Below the pieces are notes generated by a model that saw nothing but the letters and a program-made list of their open reading frames with translations, did no database searches and was not told the origin of the DNA. Made by a program: the position numbers and the translations under genes. From the NCBI GenBank assembly GCA_022839045.1, contig JALHDI010000046.1:831-21602 (forward strand): a DNA stretch of 20,772 nucleotides, written 5' to 3'. This stretch comes from Sporomusaceae bacterium. GTDB lineage: Bacteria; Bacillota_C; Negativicutes; Sporomusales_B; UBA7701. Below are positions 1 to 6,180 of the stretch, in pieces; the first letter of the stretch is position 1, and every line of letters starts with the position of its first letter.

Positions 1-219
1 GTCGGCGTAAAAAGCCAGGTCGTGATTCCCGCCCGAATTCGCAACAACGCCAAGGTTAATCCCGGCGATGTTCTGATTATGACCAGTGATCGGAACGGGC
101 GCATTTCACTGATGAAAAAACCGCAAGATTGGGCGAAGGCTGCCTGGGGCTGTTGCAAGGGGACGTGGGGAGATAAGCCCTCCGAATACTTGCAGAAAGA
201 ACGTGAATCATGGGATTAG
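1..219 (+). CDS. AbrB/MazE-type antitoxin, 5' end outside window
   Basis: This is a small DNA-binding antitoxin of the AbrB/SpoVT swapped-hairpin class. It would neutralise the PIN toxin encoded just downstream and autorepress the pair. The frame is already open at base 1 and reads VGVKSQVVIPARIRNNAKV, the family's usual N-terminal pattern (K-x-Q-V-x-I-P-x-x-I-R), followed by a PGD turn. The true start therefore lies left of the window, and the GTG at 22 is internal. The C-terminus (about residues 60-73) has the charged, Trp-containing tail (KERESWD) seen in antitoxins paired with PIN toxins. The stop overlaps the toxin start by 10 bases, which indicates translational coupling. It is on the opposite strand from all phage genes, so it may be host DNA or a prophage moron. 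Confidence 0.75.
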   Translation, partial: VGVKSQVVIPARIRNNAKVNPGDVLIMTSDRNGRISLMKKPQDWAKAAWGCCKGTWGDKPSEYLQKERESWD

Positions 220-586
220 CCGACTTCCTTAAACAGTACAAGCGCATCGCTCTGGACACGAATGTGTTCATCTCCGTATTCACCCAGGAATCGCTGGGTA
301 AAAATGTATTGCCAATTATCGATGCCACGGCCAACAAAGGAACCCATGAGATGATAACCTCTGTCCTGGCATTTTCCGAATGCGCTGTCGGGCCTTACAA
401 GGAAGGCAATTGGCCTATGCTGGATCAAGTAAAATTGATGTTCCAGATGCCGGGGCTGACAGTCTACGCGATGGACGAAACAGTAGCGGAAGAGGCTGCG
501 CGGCTTCGGGCAAGGTTTTATTGACCAATGACCACCGGCTCGCCAGCATGAAGGAAATACCCGTTGTCAAACTGGATGAATTGTAA
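210..586 (+). pseudogene. VapC-like PIN-domain toxin, disrupted by internal deletion
   Basis: PIN-domain toxins are Mg-dependent RNases. Here the first frame (210-524, 104 residues) carries the first conserved Asp in LDTNVF (D16) and a conserved Glu in FSECAVGPY (E57). It then stops right after RLRARFY. The typical C-terminal block (LLTNDHRLASMKEIPVVKLDEL-like) resumes in the -1 frame from about base 515 and ends at 586. Between the two blocks, family members normally have about 20 residues with a TPDAIHLATA-like motif that supplies the third acidic residue. That segment is absent, so this is a deletion with frame change and not a simple one-base error. The product is probably inactive as a nuclease. 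The two halves clearly belong to one gene. Coupling to the upstream antitoxin is intact. Confidence 0.75.
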
Positions 587-608
587 ATAATATTACTGAG
601 TCAGTAGC

Positions 609-657
609 TGCTTTTCAGATGACTACTGATCAGATATCCCACGCTTGCTTTTCAGAT
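609..657. repeat. 12-bp direct repeat TGCTTTTCAGAT (two copies)
   Basis: TGCTTTTCAGAT occurs at 609-620 and again at 646-657, 37 bases apart, in the AT-rich non-coding gap between the broken toxin gene and the convergent terminator. Between them TCAGTAG (601-607) and CTACTGA (623-629) form a 7-bp inverted repeat. The stretch 587-693 holds no gene that I can support. It could be a regulatory relic, a small-element scar or part of a prophage junction. I cannot tell which. Confidence 0.5.
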
Positions 658-693
658 ACCGCCATCATAATCCCTCCGTTTTTTTCAAATAGC

Positions 694-730
694 CAATGCC
701 CCCACAGCCAACTAGTCTGTGGGGGCATTG
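694..730. terminator. 14-bp stem-loop between convergent transcription units
   Basis: CAATGCCCCCACAG (694-707) pairs perfectly with CTGTGGGGGCATTG (717-730) around a 9-base loop. It lies 5 bases past the stop codon of the minus-strand gene ending at 736 and downstream of the plus-strand toxin remnant. It is probably a shared terminator. The T-richness on each side is modest (CTTTT after it on plus; only CTATTTG on minus), so the termination role is inferred from position and stem strength. Confidence 0.6.
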
Positions 731-735
731 ACCTT

Positions 736-1404
736 TTACTTGGGTACGGTAAGCACGATCCCGGCTCTTGACATGCTGGGATGATCAAAATTCGCATGCC
801 CGTAAATCCCCAGGTACCCTACAGCGCCATGCGGGGCGACGAGCGGTATCTTGGGGACATCGACCTTCCAGCTATACGCGGCGAACACTTCCTGATAACT
901 CCCACCTACCTGGACCAACCGGTCCGGATATGCTTTGATGTTATACTGGTTCAGCGTGACCGGCGTGCCGGGCATTTTCGTTCCGACTTTCTCCCAGGCG
1001 GCTACCGCTTTACTCTTTTCCTGCGGTGGCGCCGGAACAATCGCTGACTTCTTAGAATCTGTAACAATGGCAAACTGGCCGCCGGCCTTATGCAATTCTG
1101 TTTTGATCGTTTCATCCAGGCTCTCGCCCGTAGTTTGTACCACTGCATCCGGCGCTCTATCTACGTTTTCTTTAATCACACTCGCTATATCTGCTGCTTG
1201 CGTCGGTGAAAGGGGAACCTTAGCAGTATCAGCCGCCTTTTCCACGCCGGCCGGCGTCGCTGCCTCCTCCCGGCTTTCGAACGTCACCGTCACCGGCGGA
1301 TGAAGCTTGCCCCAAACAAGTATCCCGGCCAGCAAAAGTATAATCCCCATGGCAACGCAAATAAGCGCCCTGGCGTGATGAAAGATCCAGCTGAAGATCA
1401 ACAT
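736..1404 (-). CDS. Membrane-anchored protein of unknown function after endolysin
   Basis: I do not recognise this 222-residue protein. Residues 11-31 form one strong hydrophobic segment after a short positively charged start, so it should be a signal anchor with the remaining 190 residues outside the membrane. The external part starts with a Pro/Ala/Glu-rich stretch (about 40-75), contains a mixed helical region (about 75-120), and ends in an Aro/Gly-rich region (about 160-222) with FAAYSWKVDVP and YLGIYGH. The start ATG follows GTGGAGG with 6 bases between. It is the last phage-strand gene and lies behind an intrinsic terminator (1423-1454), so it may be expressed separately. By position it could be a lysis accessory protein (spanin-like if the host is diderm), a superinfection-exclusion protein or a lysogenic conversion gene. 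None of these is proven. Confidence 0.7.
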   Translation of the reverse strand: MLIFSWIFHHARALICVAMGIILLLAGILVWGKLHPPVTVTFESREEAATPAGVEKAADTAKVPLSPTQAADIASVIKENVDRAPDAVVQTTGESLDETIKTELHKAGGQFAIVTDSKKSAIVPAPPQEKSKAVAAWEKVGTKMPGTPVTLNQYNIKAYPDRLVQVGGSYQEVFAAYSWKVDVPKIPLVAPHGAVGYLGIYGHANFDHPSMSRAGIVLTVPK

Positions 1405-1422
1405 TGCATTCCTCCACTTAGC

Positions 1423-1454
1423 TAAAAAATAAAGCGCCTCCGTTGAGCCGCTTT
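1423..1454 (-). terminator. Intrinsic terminator after the endolysin gene
   Basis: On the minus strand AAAGCGGCTC, loop AACG and GAGGCGCTTT form a 10-bp stem with one G-G mismatch. It is followed directly by ATTTTTTA. It begins 12 bases past the lysozyme stop codon. Its U-tract and position make it the most convincing rho-independent terminator in the left part, separating the lysis genes from the 736-1404 gene. Confidence 0.75.
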
Positions 1455-1466
1455 TTATAGAACTTT

Positions 1467-2048
1467 TTATTCGTAATACTCATTTCCGTCAAAGATCTTG
1501 CCACCTATATCTAAGCTATCCGTAAACTGCCAAATTTTTGCGGCCGGAAAATCGTTACTGTTCCCCCATTGTGCATTCCAATACGGGACATAACCGGCTA
1601 ACTGGGAAGTGTCAATTTTGCTTGTTAACCACCAATATGAAGCATATATACCAACATGCGAATGACCTGCTTCATTAAGCGAACATACAAAGGCTGAGCA
1701 CATATCCGTGATGGTTTGATTGTCAGGCATACCGTTGCGTTCCTTGTAACCGTCAGCGTCCTCCATGTCATACCAAATACCAAGCTCCGGATTCAAACTA
1801 TTTTCTTGCAAGACTTCCTGCACGAACTGTGCCTCAGCTTCAGCTTCTTCAACATTAAGCGCATAGCTGTAGTAATACACACCAACTTTAAGTCCGGCCG
1901 CCACTGCCCCATTTACGTTATCCATAAATTTGGTATCAAGGTGACGAATTCCATAGCCCAGCCGGATTATAACAAATTCGCATCCGGCATCGACAACTGC
2001 TTGCCAGTCTACATCCCCATTATAATAGCTTACATCAATACCTTTCAC
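1467..2048 (-). CDS. Endolysin, GH25 family lysozyme (muramidase)
   Basis: This enzyme cleaves the N-acetylmuramic acid to N-acetylglucosamine bond of peptidoglycan to release progeny. The 193 residues are one GH25 barrel: N-terminal GIDVSYYNGDVDW (conserved D5), FVIIRLGYG (25-33), GVYYYSYA (56-63), the catalytic D-x-E pair in WYDMED (D94, E96), IYASYWW (134-140) and IWQFTDS (172-178). No cell-wall-binding repeats or secretion signal are present, so export depends on the holin upstream. The start is GTG at 2048, preceded by AAAGGGG about 10 bases upstream. Base composition is clearly more AT-rich than in the tail genes, which suggests separate acquisition. Confidence 0.95.
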   Translation of the reverse strand: MKGIDVSYYNGDVDWQAVVDAGCEFVIIRLGYGIRHLDTKFMDNVNGAVAAGLKVGVYYYSYALNVEEAEAEAQFVQEVLQENSLNPELGIWYDMEDADGYKERNGMPDNQTITDMCSAFVCSLNEAGHSHVGIYASYWWLTSKIDTSQLAGYVPYWNAQWGNSNDFPAAKIWQFTDSLDIGGKIFDGNEYYE

Positions 2049-2098
2049 TTGTTATCAGCCCCTTTGATTTCATTTTATTAACCCACTCAGCGTTTTGG

Positions 2099-2344
2099 TT
2101 ACTGATCCGGTTTTTGTCCATCGCCACTATTGTACTTACTGTCGGCCCACCACTTGCCGTAGCCGGTGGCCGCCGCAACCGCAATCGCGCTGACGCCGGA
2201 CCAGCAGGCGCCCAGATCGTAGCGCGCACCGTATTCGCCGTTCCGGAAGAAGGCAAAGATGAAGATGAAGAATAGCAGGAGCGTCATGGTTAAGATGACG
2301 CCCACCCAATTATTGTGTAAAAAGTAAAACCACCGTTGTAACAT
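2099..2344 (-). CDS. Putative holin, two membrane segments
   Basis: This small protein (81 residues from the ATG) has two hydrophobic segments: a strong one in GVILTMTLLLFFIFIFAFF and a weaker Ala-rich one in GVSAIAVAAATGYGKWW. A hydrophilic, charged tail ending in DGQKPDQ follows. Size, topology and position directly before the endolysin fit a class II-like holin that permeabilises the inner membrane. I recognise no specific holin family. AAAGGAG lies 12 bases before the ATG at 2344 and only 3 before an in-frame GTG at 2353, so the start is uncertain by three codons. Its start overlaps the end of the preceding gene by about 35 bases. Confidence 0.7.
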   Translation of the reverse strand: MLQRWFYFLHNNWVGVILTMTLLLFFIFIFAFFRNGEYGARYDLGACWSGVSAIAVAAATGYGKWWADSKYNSGDGQKPDQ

Positions 2345-2636
2345 CGGCGGCACCCGCTCCTTTCAGTTTAAGAAAGTACAGGATAAGCTGGATGAGGGCG
2401 GCCGTTATGCCGCCCGCGGCACCGGCTGCCCACAGGGCCGTCGAAATCAAGCCGTCGATGCGGTGATGGGCACTCGCTGTACTGGCGGCCAGCTTGGCTG
2501 CCTGGACCTCCAAAGCCCCGACGCGGGCCTGACATGGCGGACAGTCCCGGGTAACGATACTTAGCATGGTTTCAAGCCGCGCCAATCTGTCCACCACATC
2601 TCTCTGGAAGTCGCTCTGAGAATTATCCTGGGTCAC
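2310..2636 (-). CDS. XhlA-like hemolysin/holin-associated membrane protein
   Basis: This 108-residue protein has a soluble N-terminal half with heptad-like helices (VVDRLARLETMLSIV, then ARVGALEVQAAKLAASTA) and one C-terminal membrane segment (about residues 66-88). This is the layout of XhlA-type proteins, which work with a small holin and an endolysin in Bacillus-type phages. A CPPC motif at residues 32-35 separates the two helices. The start is GTG at 2636, after GGAGAGGTGG on the minus strand. It forms a lysis set with the putative holin and GH25 lysozyme downstream. The XhlA assignment rests on size, topology and neighbours more than on a strict motif. Confidence 0.65.
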   Translation of the reverse strand: MTQDNSQSDFQRDVVDRLARLETMLSIVTRDCPPCQARVGALEVQAAKLAASTASAHHRIDGLISTALWAAGAAGGITAALIQLILYFLKLKGAGAADVTTVVLLFTQ

Positions 2637-2683
2637 CGCGGCACCACCTCTCCAGTAATGTGACTAAACGGCCGCCCTCCCGG

Positions 2684-3178
2684 TCAGTTTGACGGCGCTG
2701 GCCAACTGATAGCCGCCAGGGCTTCCGCGGTGGTGGCGACGTATACCTTGGCCTGTAGGCCCCATAGTGTAGCCTTTACGCCCGCCCAGGCGGCCGCCAG
2801 GTCGGTGCCCAGCTTGACCATCTGAGCCGCGTTGATGAGTTGTACGGTCTTCGCACTGTCAGGGTCGGTGGCGTACGGCCGCGCCCTTACAGGGGTTACA
2901 CCGGCGGGCAACCCTGCGAAGAAGACCGTGGAAGAATATACGTCGGGGGCACTGAGGGCGATGAGAAACTGCCGGTTCAGCACGTTCTGCGTGTCCACAT
3001 CGGAATCGTACCAGAACTGGGTGCCGGAGGCGGACGAATAGAAGCCGCCAACGTAAACGTTGGCGGCCGCCTGTTTCAACTCGGCGAGCTTCGCGGTTTG
3101 AAGCTCCTGAAAGGTCGGCGGGGGCGGGGTTAAACGGACTTGCTTCGCGTTCAGTAAAGCGGTCAGTTCGGCGATATA
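2684..3178 (-). CDS. DUF4376-like tail protein, C-terminal part (frameshifted)
   Basis: This reading frame continues the protein that stops early at 3163, shifted by -1. From about 3178 it reads YIAELTALLNAKQ, a Pro-rich linker, then a helix (FQELQTAKLAELKQAAANVY), an aromatic strand region (GTQFWYDSDVDTQN) and the C-terminal block ATTAEALAAISWPAPSN. This helix / short strands / helix / A-x-T-x-E-x-L-x-x-I-x-W pattern resembles DUF4376 domains found at the ends of phage tail proteins. No ATG, GTG or well-spaced ribosome binding site serves this part. The first possible start is a TTG at 3079, inside the helix. It was therefore probably once one gene with the upstream frame. If translated at all, it needs frameshifting or poor internal initiation. 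Confidence 0.6.
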   Translation of the reverse strand, partial: YIAELTALLNAKQVRLTPPPPTFQELQTAKLAELKQAAANVYVGGFYSSASGTQFWYDSDVDTQNVLNRQFLIALSAPDVYSSTVFFAGLPAGVTPVRARPYATDPDSAKTVQLINAAQMVKLGTDLAAAWAGVKATLWGLQAKVYVATTAEALAAISWPAPSN

Positions 3179-3399
3179 GTGTCGCCGACTTCCCAGGAGA
3201 GATTCTGATTGGCCTGGTTGCGTCCGGTCGAAAAGTAGTGGGTTTTTCCGGGGTCATAGAAACGCTCGATGACCCCGCTCGGCAGCCCAACATACGGCCG
3301 GTCCGAGTCCGTTAGAAAGTTGGCAACTGTGTCGCAGTATTCTGTCTGGCCGTCCCGGACATAGATCAAACCATCAGGGTGATGATGAAAAGTGGCCAT
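3163..3399 (-). CDS. Small tail protein, N-terminal part of a frameshifted gene
   Basis: Seventy-eight residues start at an ATG preceded by GGGGAGGG, 15 bases after the stop of the tail-collar fibre gene. The sequence starts MATFHHHPDGLIYVRDGQ, with aromatic and Gly-rich strands, and ends WEVGDTISPN. A -1 change near GDT lets the reading continue into YIAELTALL and the DUF4376-like part (2684-3178). Together they would make a protein of about 235 residues. Proteins of this sort sit after fibre genes and are thought to be tail or fibre-associated. I cannot tell whether this is a real mutation, a sequencing indel or programmed frameshifting. I saw no classical slippery heptamer near the stop. 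Confidence 0.65.
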   Translation of the reverse strand: MATFHHHPDGLIYVRDGQTEYCDTVANFLTDSDRPYVGLPSGVIERFYDPGKTHYFSTGRNQANQNLSWEVGDTISPN

Positions 3400-3414
3400 A
3401 TCTCTACCCTCCCC

Positions 3415-4311
3415 TTATTGTTTCATAATGAAGCACAAGGCATAGTACGGCGGCATATTATTGTGTGACGCGCCGCCCCCAGCGCTACTTGTACTCCCAA
3501 CATTAACAAAAGCTGGGCCGTCGCTGGAAGTTCCACCGGCATGAGCACTACTCCAAGATGCACCGCCGCTATGACTATGGCTAGGCATTTCGTTTACAGT
3601 CAAGGTGTGCGCAGCTTCGCCGCCGGTAGCTCCCACTGCATAAGAGCCTCCCGCCCCCAGCACGAACCGGTCTTTCAAATTCGGCGTGCCGTTGTTTCCG
3701 TCGCACAAGGCCCAACCGGAGGGAATGGTCGCCGCGGAGCCACTCCACATGCAGATAACGCCGGTCGGGATGCCAGAGGCCGCCAGGGACAACGCTCCGC
3801 TCGCGTCGATGCTCAAACCGGCGCCTGGCTTGACGGCACCGACGGCAGCCGCCGTAGCCACCGGAAGGTTGCCGGTTGGGACTTTACCGCTTGCGTCAAG
3901 CCTAAGAACGTTACTCGCGCCGACGCCGGCGGCCGCCCCGCCAACGGTGGCCGCGTCGCCGGTAATGCTGGCCGGGAGCTTACCGCTGGCGTCCAACCGC
4001 AAAACCTTGCCGGCTGTCGCCGAGGTTACAACATCGGAGGCGTCCACCTTAGTCGCATCCTGAGCGTCGACATATTCCTTGTTCGTCGCGGTCTTGCTCA
4101 GGTCGAAAACCATCTTCCAGGTCGGGGCCATGTCTTCCAGCTGGAAAAGCTGATTCAAGTCCGTCCTTAAACAAAACATCCCGACCTCAAGGTTCGTGGT
4201 CGGGAAGGACGTCCCGCTATTGCAGGACATTACCGTAAGGTCGTTATTCACTATTTCTTGGCGGCTGTCGGTGAGTTTCTCGCCACTGCCGATGCTGACG
4301 AATTGCTGCAA
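3415..4311 (-). CDS. Tail fibre with phage tail-collar domain
   Basis: This 298-residue fibre protein is expected at the tail tip for host binding. Residues 1-75 look like an attachment region. Residues 75-180 are an Ala/Gly/Thr-rich shaft in which an L-x-x-D-A-S-G unit recurs at 104-110, 136-142 and 166-172. From about residue 181 the tail-collar signature is clear: GVICMWSGSAATIPSGWALC followed by TPNLKDRFVLGAG (209-221). A Gly/Ser/His-rich region with SHSHSGG follows, then NNMPPYYALCFIMKQ at the end, which is typical of collar-domain fibres. The start is TTG at 4311, with AAGGAGG seven bases upstream. This binding site overlaps the stop of the preceding fibre gene. Confidence 0.9.
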   Translation of the reverse strand: MQQFVSIGSGEKLTDSRQEIVNNDLTVMSCNSGTSFPTTNLEVGMFCLRTDLNQLFQLEDMAPTWKMVFDLSKTATNKEYVDAQDATKVDASDVVTSATAGKVLRLDASGKLPASITGDAATVGGAAAGVGASNVLRLDASGKVPTGNLPVATAAAVGAVKPGAGLSIDASGALSLAASGIPTGVICMWSGSAATIPSGWALCDGNNGTPNLKDRFVLGAGGSYAVGATGGEAAHTLTVNEMPSHSHSGGASWSSAHAGGTSSDGPAFVNVGSTSSAGGGASHNNMPPYYALCFIMKQ

Positions 4312-4323
4312 GTATGCCCCTCC

Positions 4324-5670
4324 TTAGTACCCGACGGCCGACCAGACGATGTCGCCGGCGACAGGGTGCCCGGTCGCGTCGTTAATCCGGACATAGAAAC
4401 CGGCCTCGGTGATGCTGATAACATCGGGCGTGCCGATACTCCCGCCCCGGAGTTGGACCATGACCTCCGGCGCGGCGAAAAACCTGACCTTGAACGGCAC
4501 GAAAGTTGCTGCCGCCGGGATAGTCCGTGTGCCACCGTCCGTCCGATCGGGTACGTCAACCGTCAGCTTCCACTCGTTTACTCGCGGCCGCCCGGTCGTC
4601 AGCGGGCCGGACAGGACGATGGCGACGAGCGCCTTCTGGTATTCCAGCTCGCCGGGGATGAACGTGGAGAACGGCCCGTAGCCGGCGGGGGTGGAAACCA
4701 GAGCGGCGAACTGCTCCACGGTCAGGTCGCCCGACGCGAATGCCAGGTCGCTGATTACCGCGTTCGCGTGCCGCAGATACTCCTCGTCCATGGCCAAGGC
4801 TTCAAAGACGGCCTTAATCTGCGCTTTGGACAGCCCCTCGGCCAGGTGGCAGACTTCCGCGAAAAGCCGCTTAAATGTGCTTGTAGCCGTCACCGCCTCC
4901 CCGATCTGGAGGCCGACCGGCACCGTCTTGGTAGTCGCCACGGTGCGGGCCTCGGCGGTGCGCCATGCCCCGGAGAACGGCCTGGTCACGGCGTTTGCCG
5001 GAGTTTCGGCCGTCGTCCACCCCTCCACGAACGTGAGAAAGTCCTGCCATGTGTGGCTCATCGTCTCGCCGTTCGCCCAGGCTTCAAGGAACGCCATAAT
5101 CGTGGTCCAGACCGGCGGCGCGTCGGCGGTGCGCCAGGCTTCCTTGAGCAGCCTGTCTACCGTCCGTCCGTCCAGCTCGGCCGTATTCCAGCCCTCCTCG
5201 GGCGAGAGGCCGTACTGTTGTGCCAAACCGTCATCGGTGCGCCAGCCCTCCTGGGGCTTGAGCTGTGGTGCCCGCGATGACGCCTCGGTGAGCTGCCAGC
5301 TTTCCGCCTGGGGGAGTGTCGTGGTGTTCACCAGAACGTCGGCCGCGGTCAGCGTCTCGAGAACCCGGAGCATCGGTGCCCAGACGTCGACCCAGACATC
5401 GCTCACCCGCCAGGATTCCTCGATTACGGGGGCGGTGGCCTTGGCGACTAGCTCGGCCGTGTGCCAGCCTTCGTGGGGCGCTAGGGTATACTGCCGATTT
5501 TGCGCCTCGGCGACGGCCCAGCCCTCGCCTACATTCAATGTGTAGGTGAGAGGGTAGGCTGCCGCCCATGTCTTGATGCCGTCCACGCTGTCCCAAGGAA
5601 AATCGGCGCCCGCCCAGGTGTAGGGAGCACCGGCCACGGACGACACGTCGACCGTCGTCGGATAAGCCAC
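4324..5670 (-). CDS. Tail fibre with 18-residue repeats and H-lectin-like end
   Basis: This 448-residue protein probably contributes a fibre shaft and receptor-binding tip. Residues 1-35 carry TWAGADFPWDSVD, a Trp motif also found in the J-like protein. Residues about 49-280 contain thirteen copies of a unit built on E-[GSA]-W-x-[TV]-[AS]-[ED], spaced mostly by exactly 18 residues. Residues 280-360 form a helical spacer. The last 85 residues (DVPDRTDGGT, VRFFAAPEV, TEAGFYVRI, IVWSAVGY) resemble an H-type-lectin-like beta sandwich. The start is GTG at 5670, after AAGGGGGTAGG. It lies between the 148-residue fibre-associated gene and the collar-domain fibre. The repeat region matches no family that I recognise. 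Confidence 0.75.
   Translation of the reverse strand: MAYPTTVDVSSVAGAPYTWAGADFPWDSVDGIKTWAAAYPLTYTLNVGEGWAVAEAQNRQYTLAPHEGWHTAELVAKATAPVIEESWRVSDVWVDVWAPMLRVLETLTAADVLVNTTTLPQAESWQLTEASSRAPQLKPQEGWRTDDGLAQQYGLSPEEGWNTAELDGRTVDRLLKEAWRTADAPPVWTTIMAFLEAWANGETMSHTWQDFLTFVEGWTTAETPANAVTRPFSGAWRTAEARTVATTKTVPVGLQIGEAVTATSTFKRLFAEVCHLAEGLSKAQIKAVFEALAMDEEYLRHANAVISDLAFASGDLTVEQFAALVSTPAGYGPFSTFIPGELEYQKALVAIVLSGPLTTGRPRVNEWKLTVDVPDRTDGGTRTIPAAATFVPFKVRFFAAPEVMVQLRGGSIGTPDVISITEAGFYVRINDATGHPVAGDIVWSAVGY
4831..5526 (-). repeat. Thirteen tandem 54-bp coding units (18-residue repeat)
   Basis: This stretch encodes residues 49-280 of the fibre. The key aromatic position falls at W51, W69, W87, L107, W125, W143, W161, W179, W198, W218, W236, L254 and C274. 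Steps are 18, 18, 20, 18, 18, 18, 18, 19, 20, 18, 18 and 20. The protein repeat is strong while the DNA copies have diverged, so the array is old or selected at the protein level. Short near-identical DNA pieces remain, for example GGTGCGCCAG at several copies on the plus strand. Confidence 0.8.
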
Positions 5671-5696
5671 GGGAACCTACCCCCTTTCCGGTCTGA

Positions 5697-6143
5697 TTAG
5701 CTCAAAGTGAACTGGAACTGCGCCGTCAGGGTGTCGTTCGCGCCTTTGTTGATGACCGAGAAGGTGACGCGGTCGAGCATGACGCCGGAGCTGGCGGCGG
5801 TGTTGTTGAAAACGCCCGCCTCTGTGATGGGGCCGGTGCCCACGCCGGGGTTGAAGGTGGAGCTGAGGGTGAAGGTCTGCGTGCCATTCGTGTGCGCGTA
5901 GGTCGCCGCCTGCCGGCATAGCTCGGTTGTCAGGGCCGTCTGGGAGGCGACCGGAGTGTTGCTGCCGGTGCCGAGGGCGATGGCCTGCATGACCGCCGTC
6001 GGCGTGCCGGCGACTTGGGCGCAGATGAAATCGAAGCCACTGTTGACGATGATGTTGTCCTTCTTCCGGACCTCTACGGAGCCGTCTTCCTTCTGGAGCG
6101 TGAGCGTGAGCGTGCCCTTCAGATGCAGATCGTGGTTTTCCAT
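5697..6143 (-). CDS. Fibre-associated tail structural protein
   Basis: This 148-residue protein begins with a strand-rich segment (LKGTLTLTLQKEDGSVEVRK), then NIIVNSGFDFICAQVAG, AIALGTGSNTP, ALTTELCRQ, STFNPGVGTGPITEAGVFN and a final pair of strands (LDRVTFSVINKG, LTAQFQFTL). I know this pattern from many prophages, where such proteins sit between the tip protein and the fibres and are annotated as tail or tail-fibre proteins. No specific biochemical role is known to me. The frame is open further upstream to 6251. The ATG at 6143 is chosen because AAGGAGG lies nine bases before it and because the upstream part overlaps the J-like gene. Confidence 0.75.
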   Translation of the reverse strand: MENHDLHLKGTLTLTLQKEDGSVEVRKKDNIIVNSGFDFICAQVAGTPTAVMQAIALGTGSNTPVASQTALTTELCRQAATYAHTNGTQTFTLSSTFNPGVGTGPITEAGVFNNTAASSGVMLDRVTFSVINKGANDTLTAQFQFTLS

Positions 6144-6180
6144 GGGCGCCTTCCTCCTTGAAAGGTTTTCTTTTGAGGCA

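Noticed and set aside
1..735. Proven attachment site, integrase or immunity region
   Set aside because: No recombinase or repressor gene is present and the second prophage end is not in the window, so no core sequence can be compared.
3163..3399. Programmed frameshift in the DUF4376-like gene
   Set aside because: No classical X XXY YYZ heptamer was seen near the stop, so mutation or sequence error is more likely.
4258..5280. 340-residue plus-strand open frame opposite the repeat fibre
   Set aside because: Its apparent regularity mirrors the 54-bp repeat on the other strand; composition is shadow-like.
4831..5526. CRISPR array
   Set aside because: The 54-bp periodicity is that of a coding repeat with diverged copies and no spacers.
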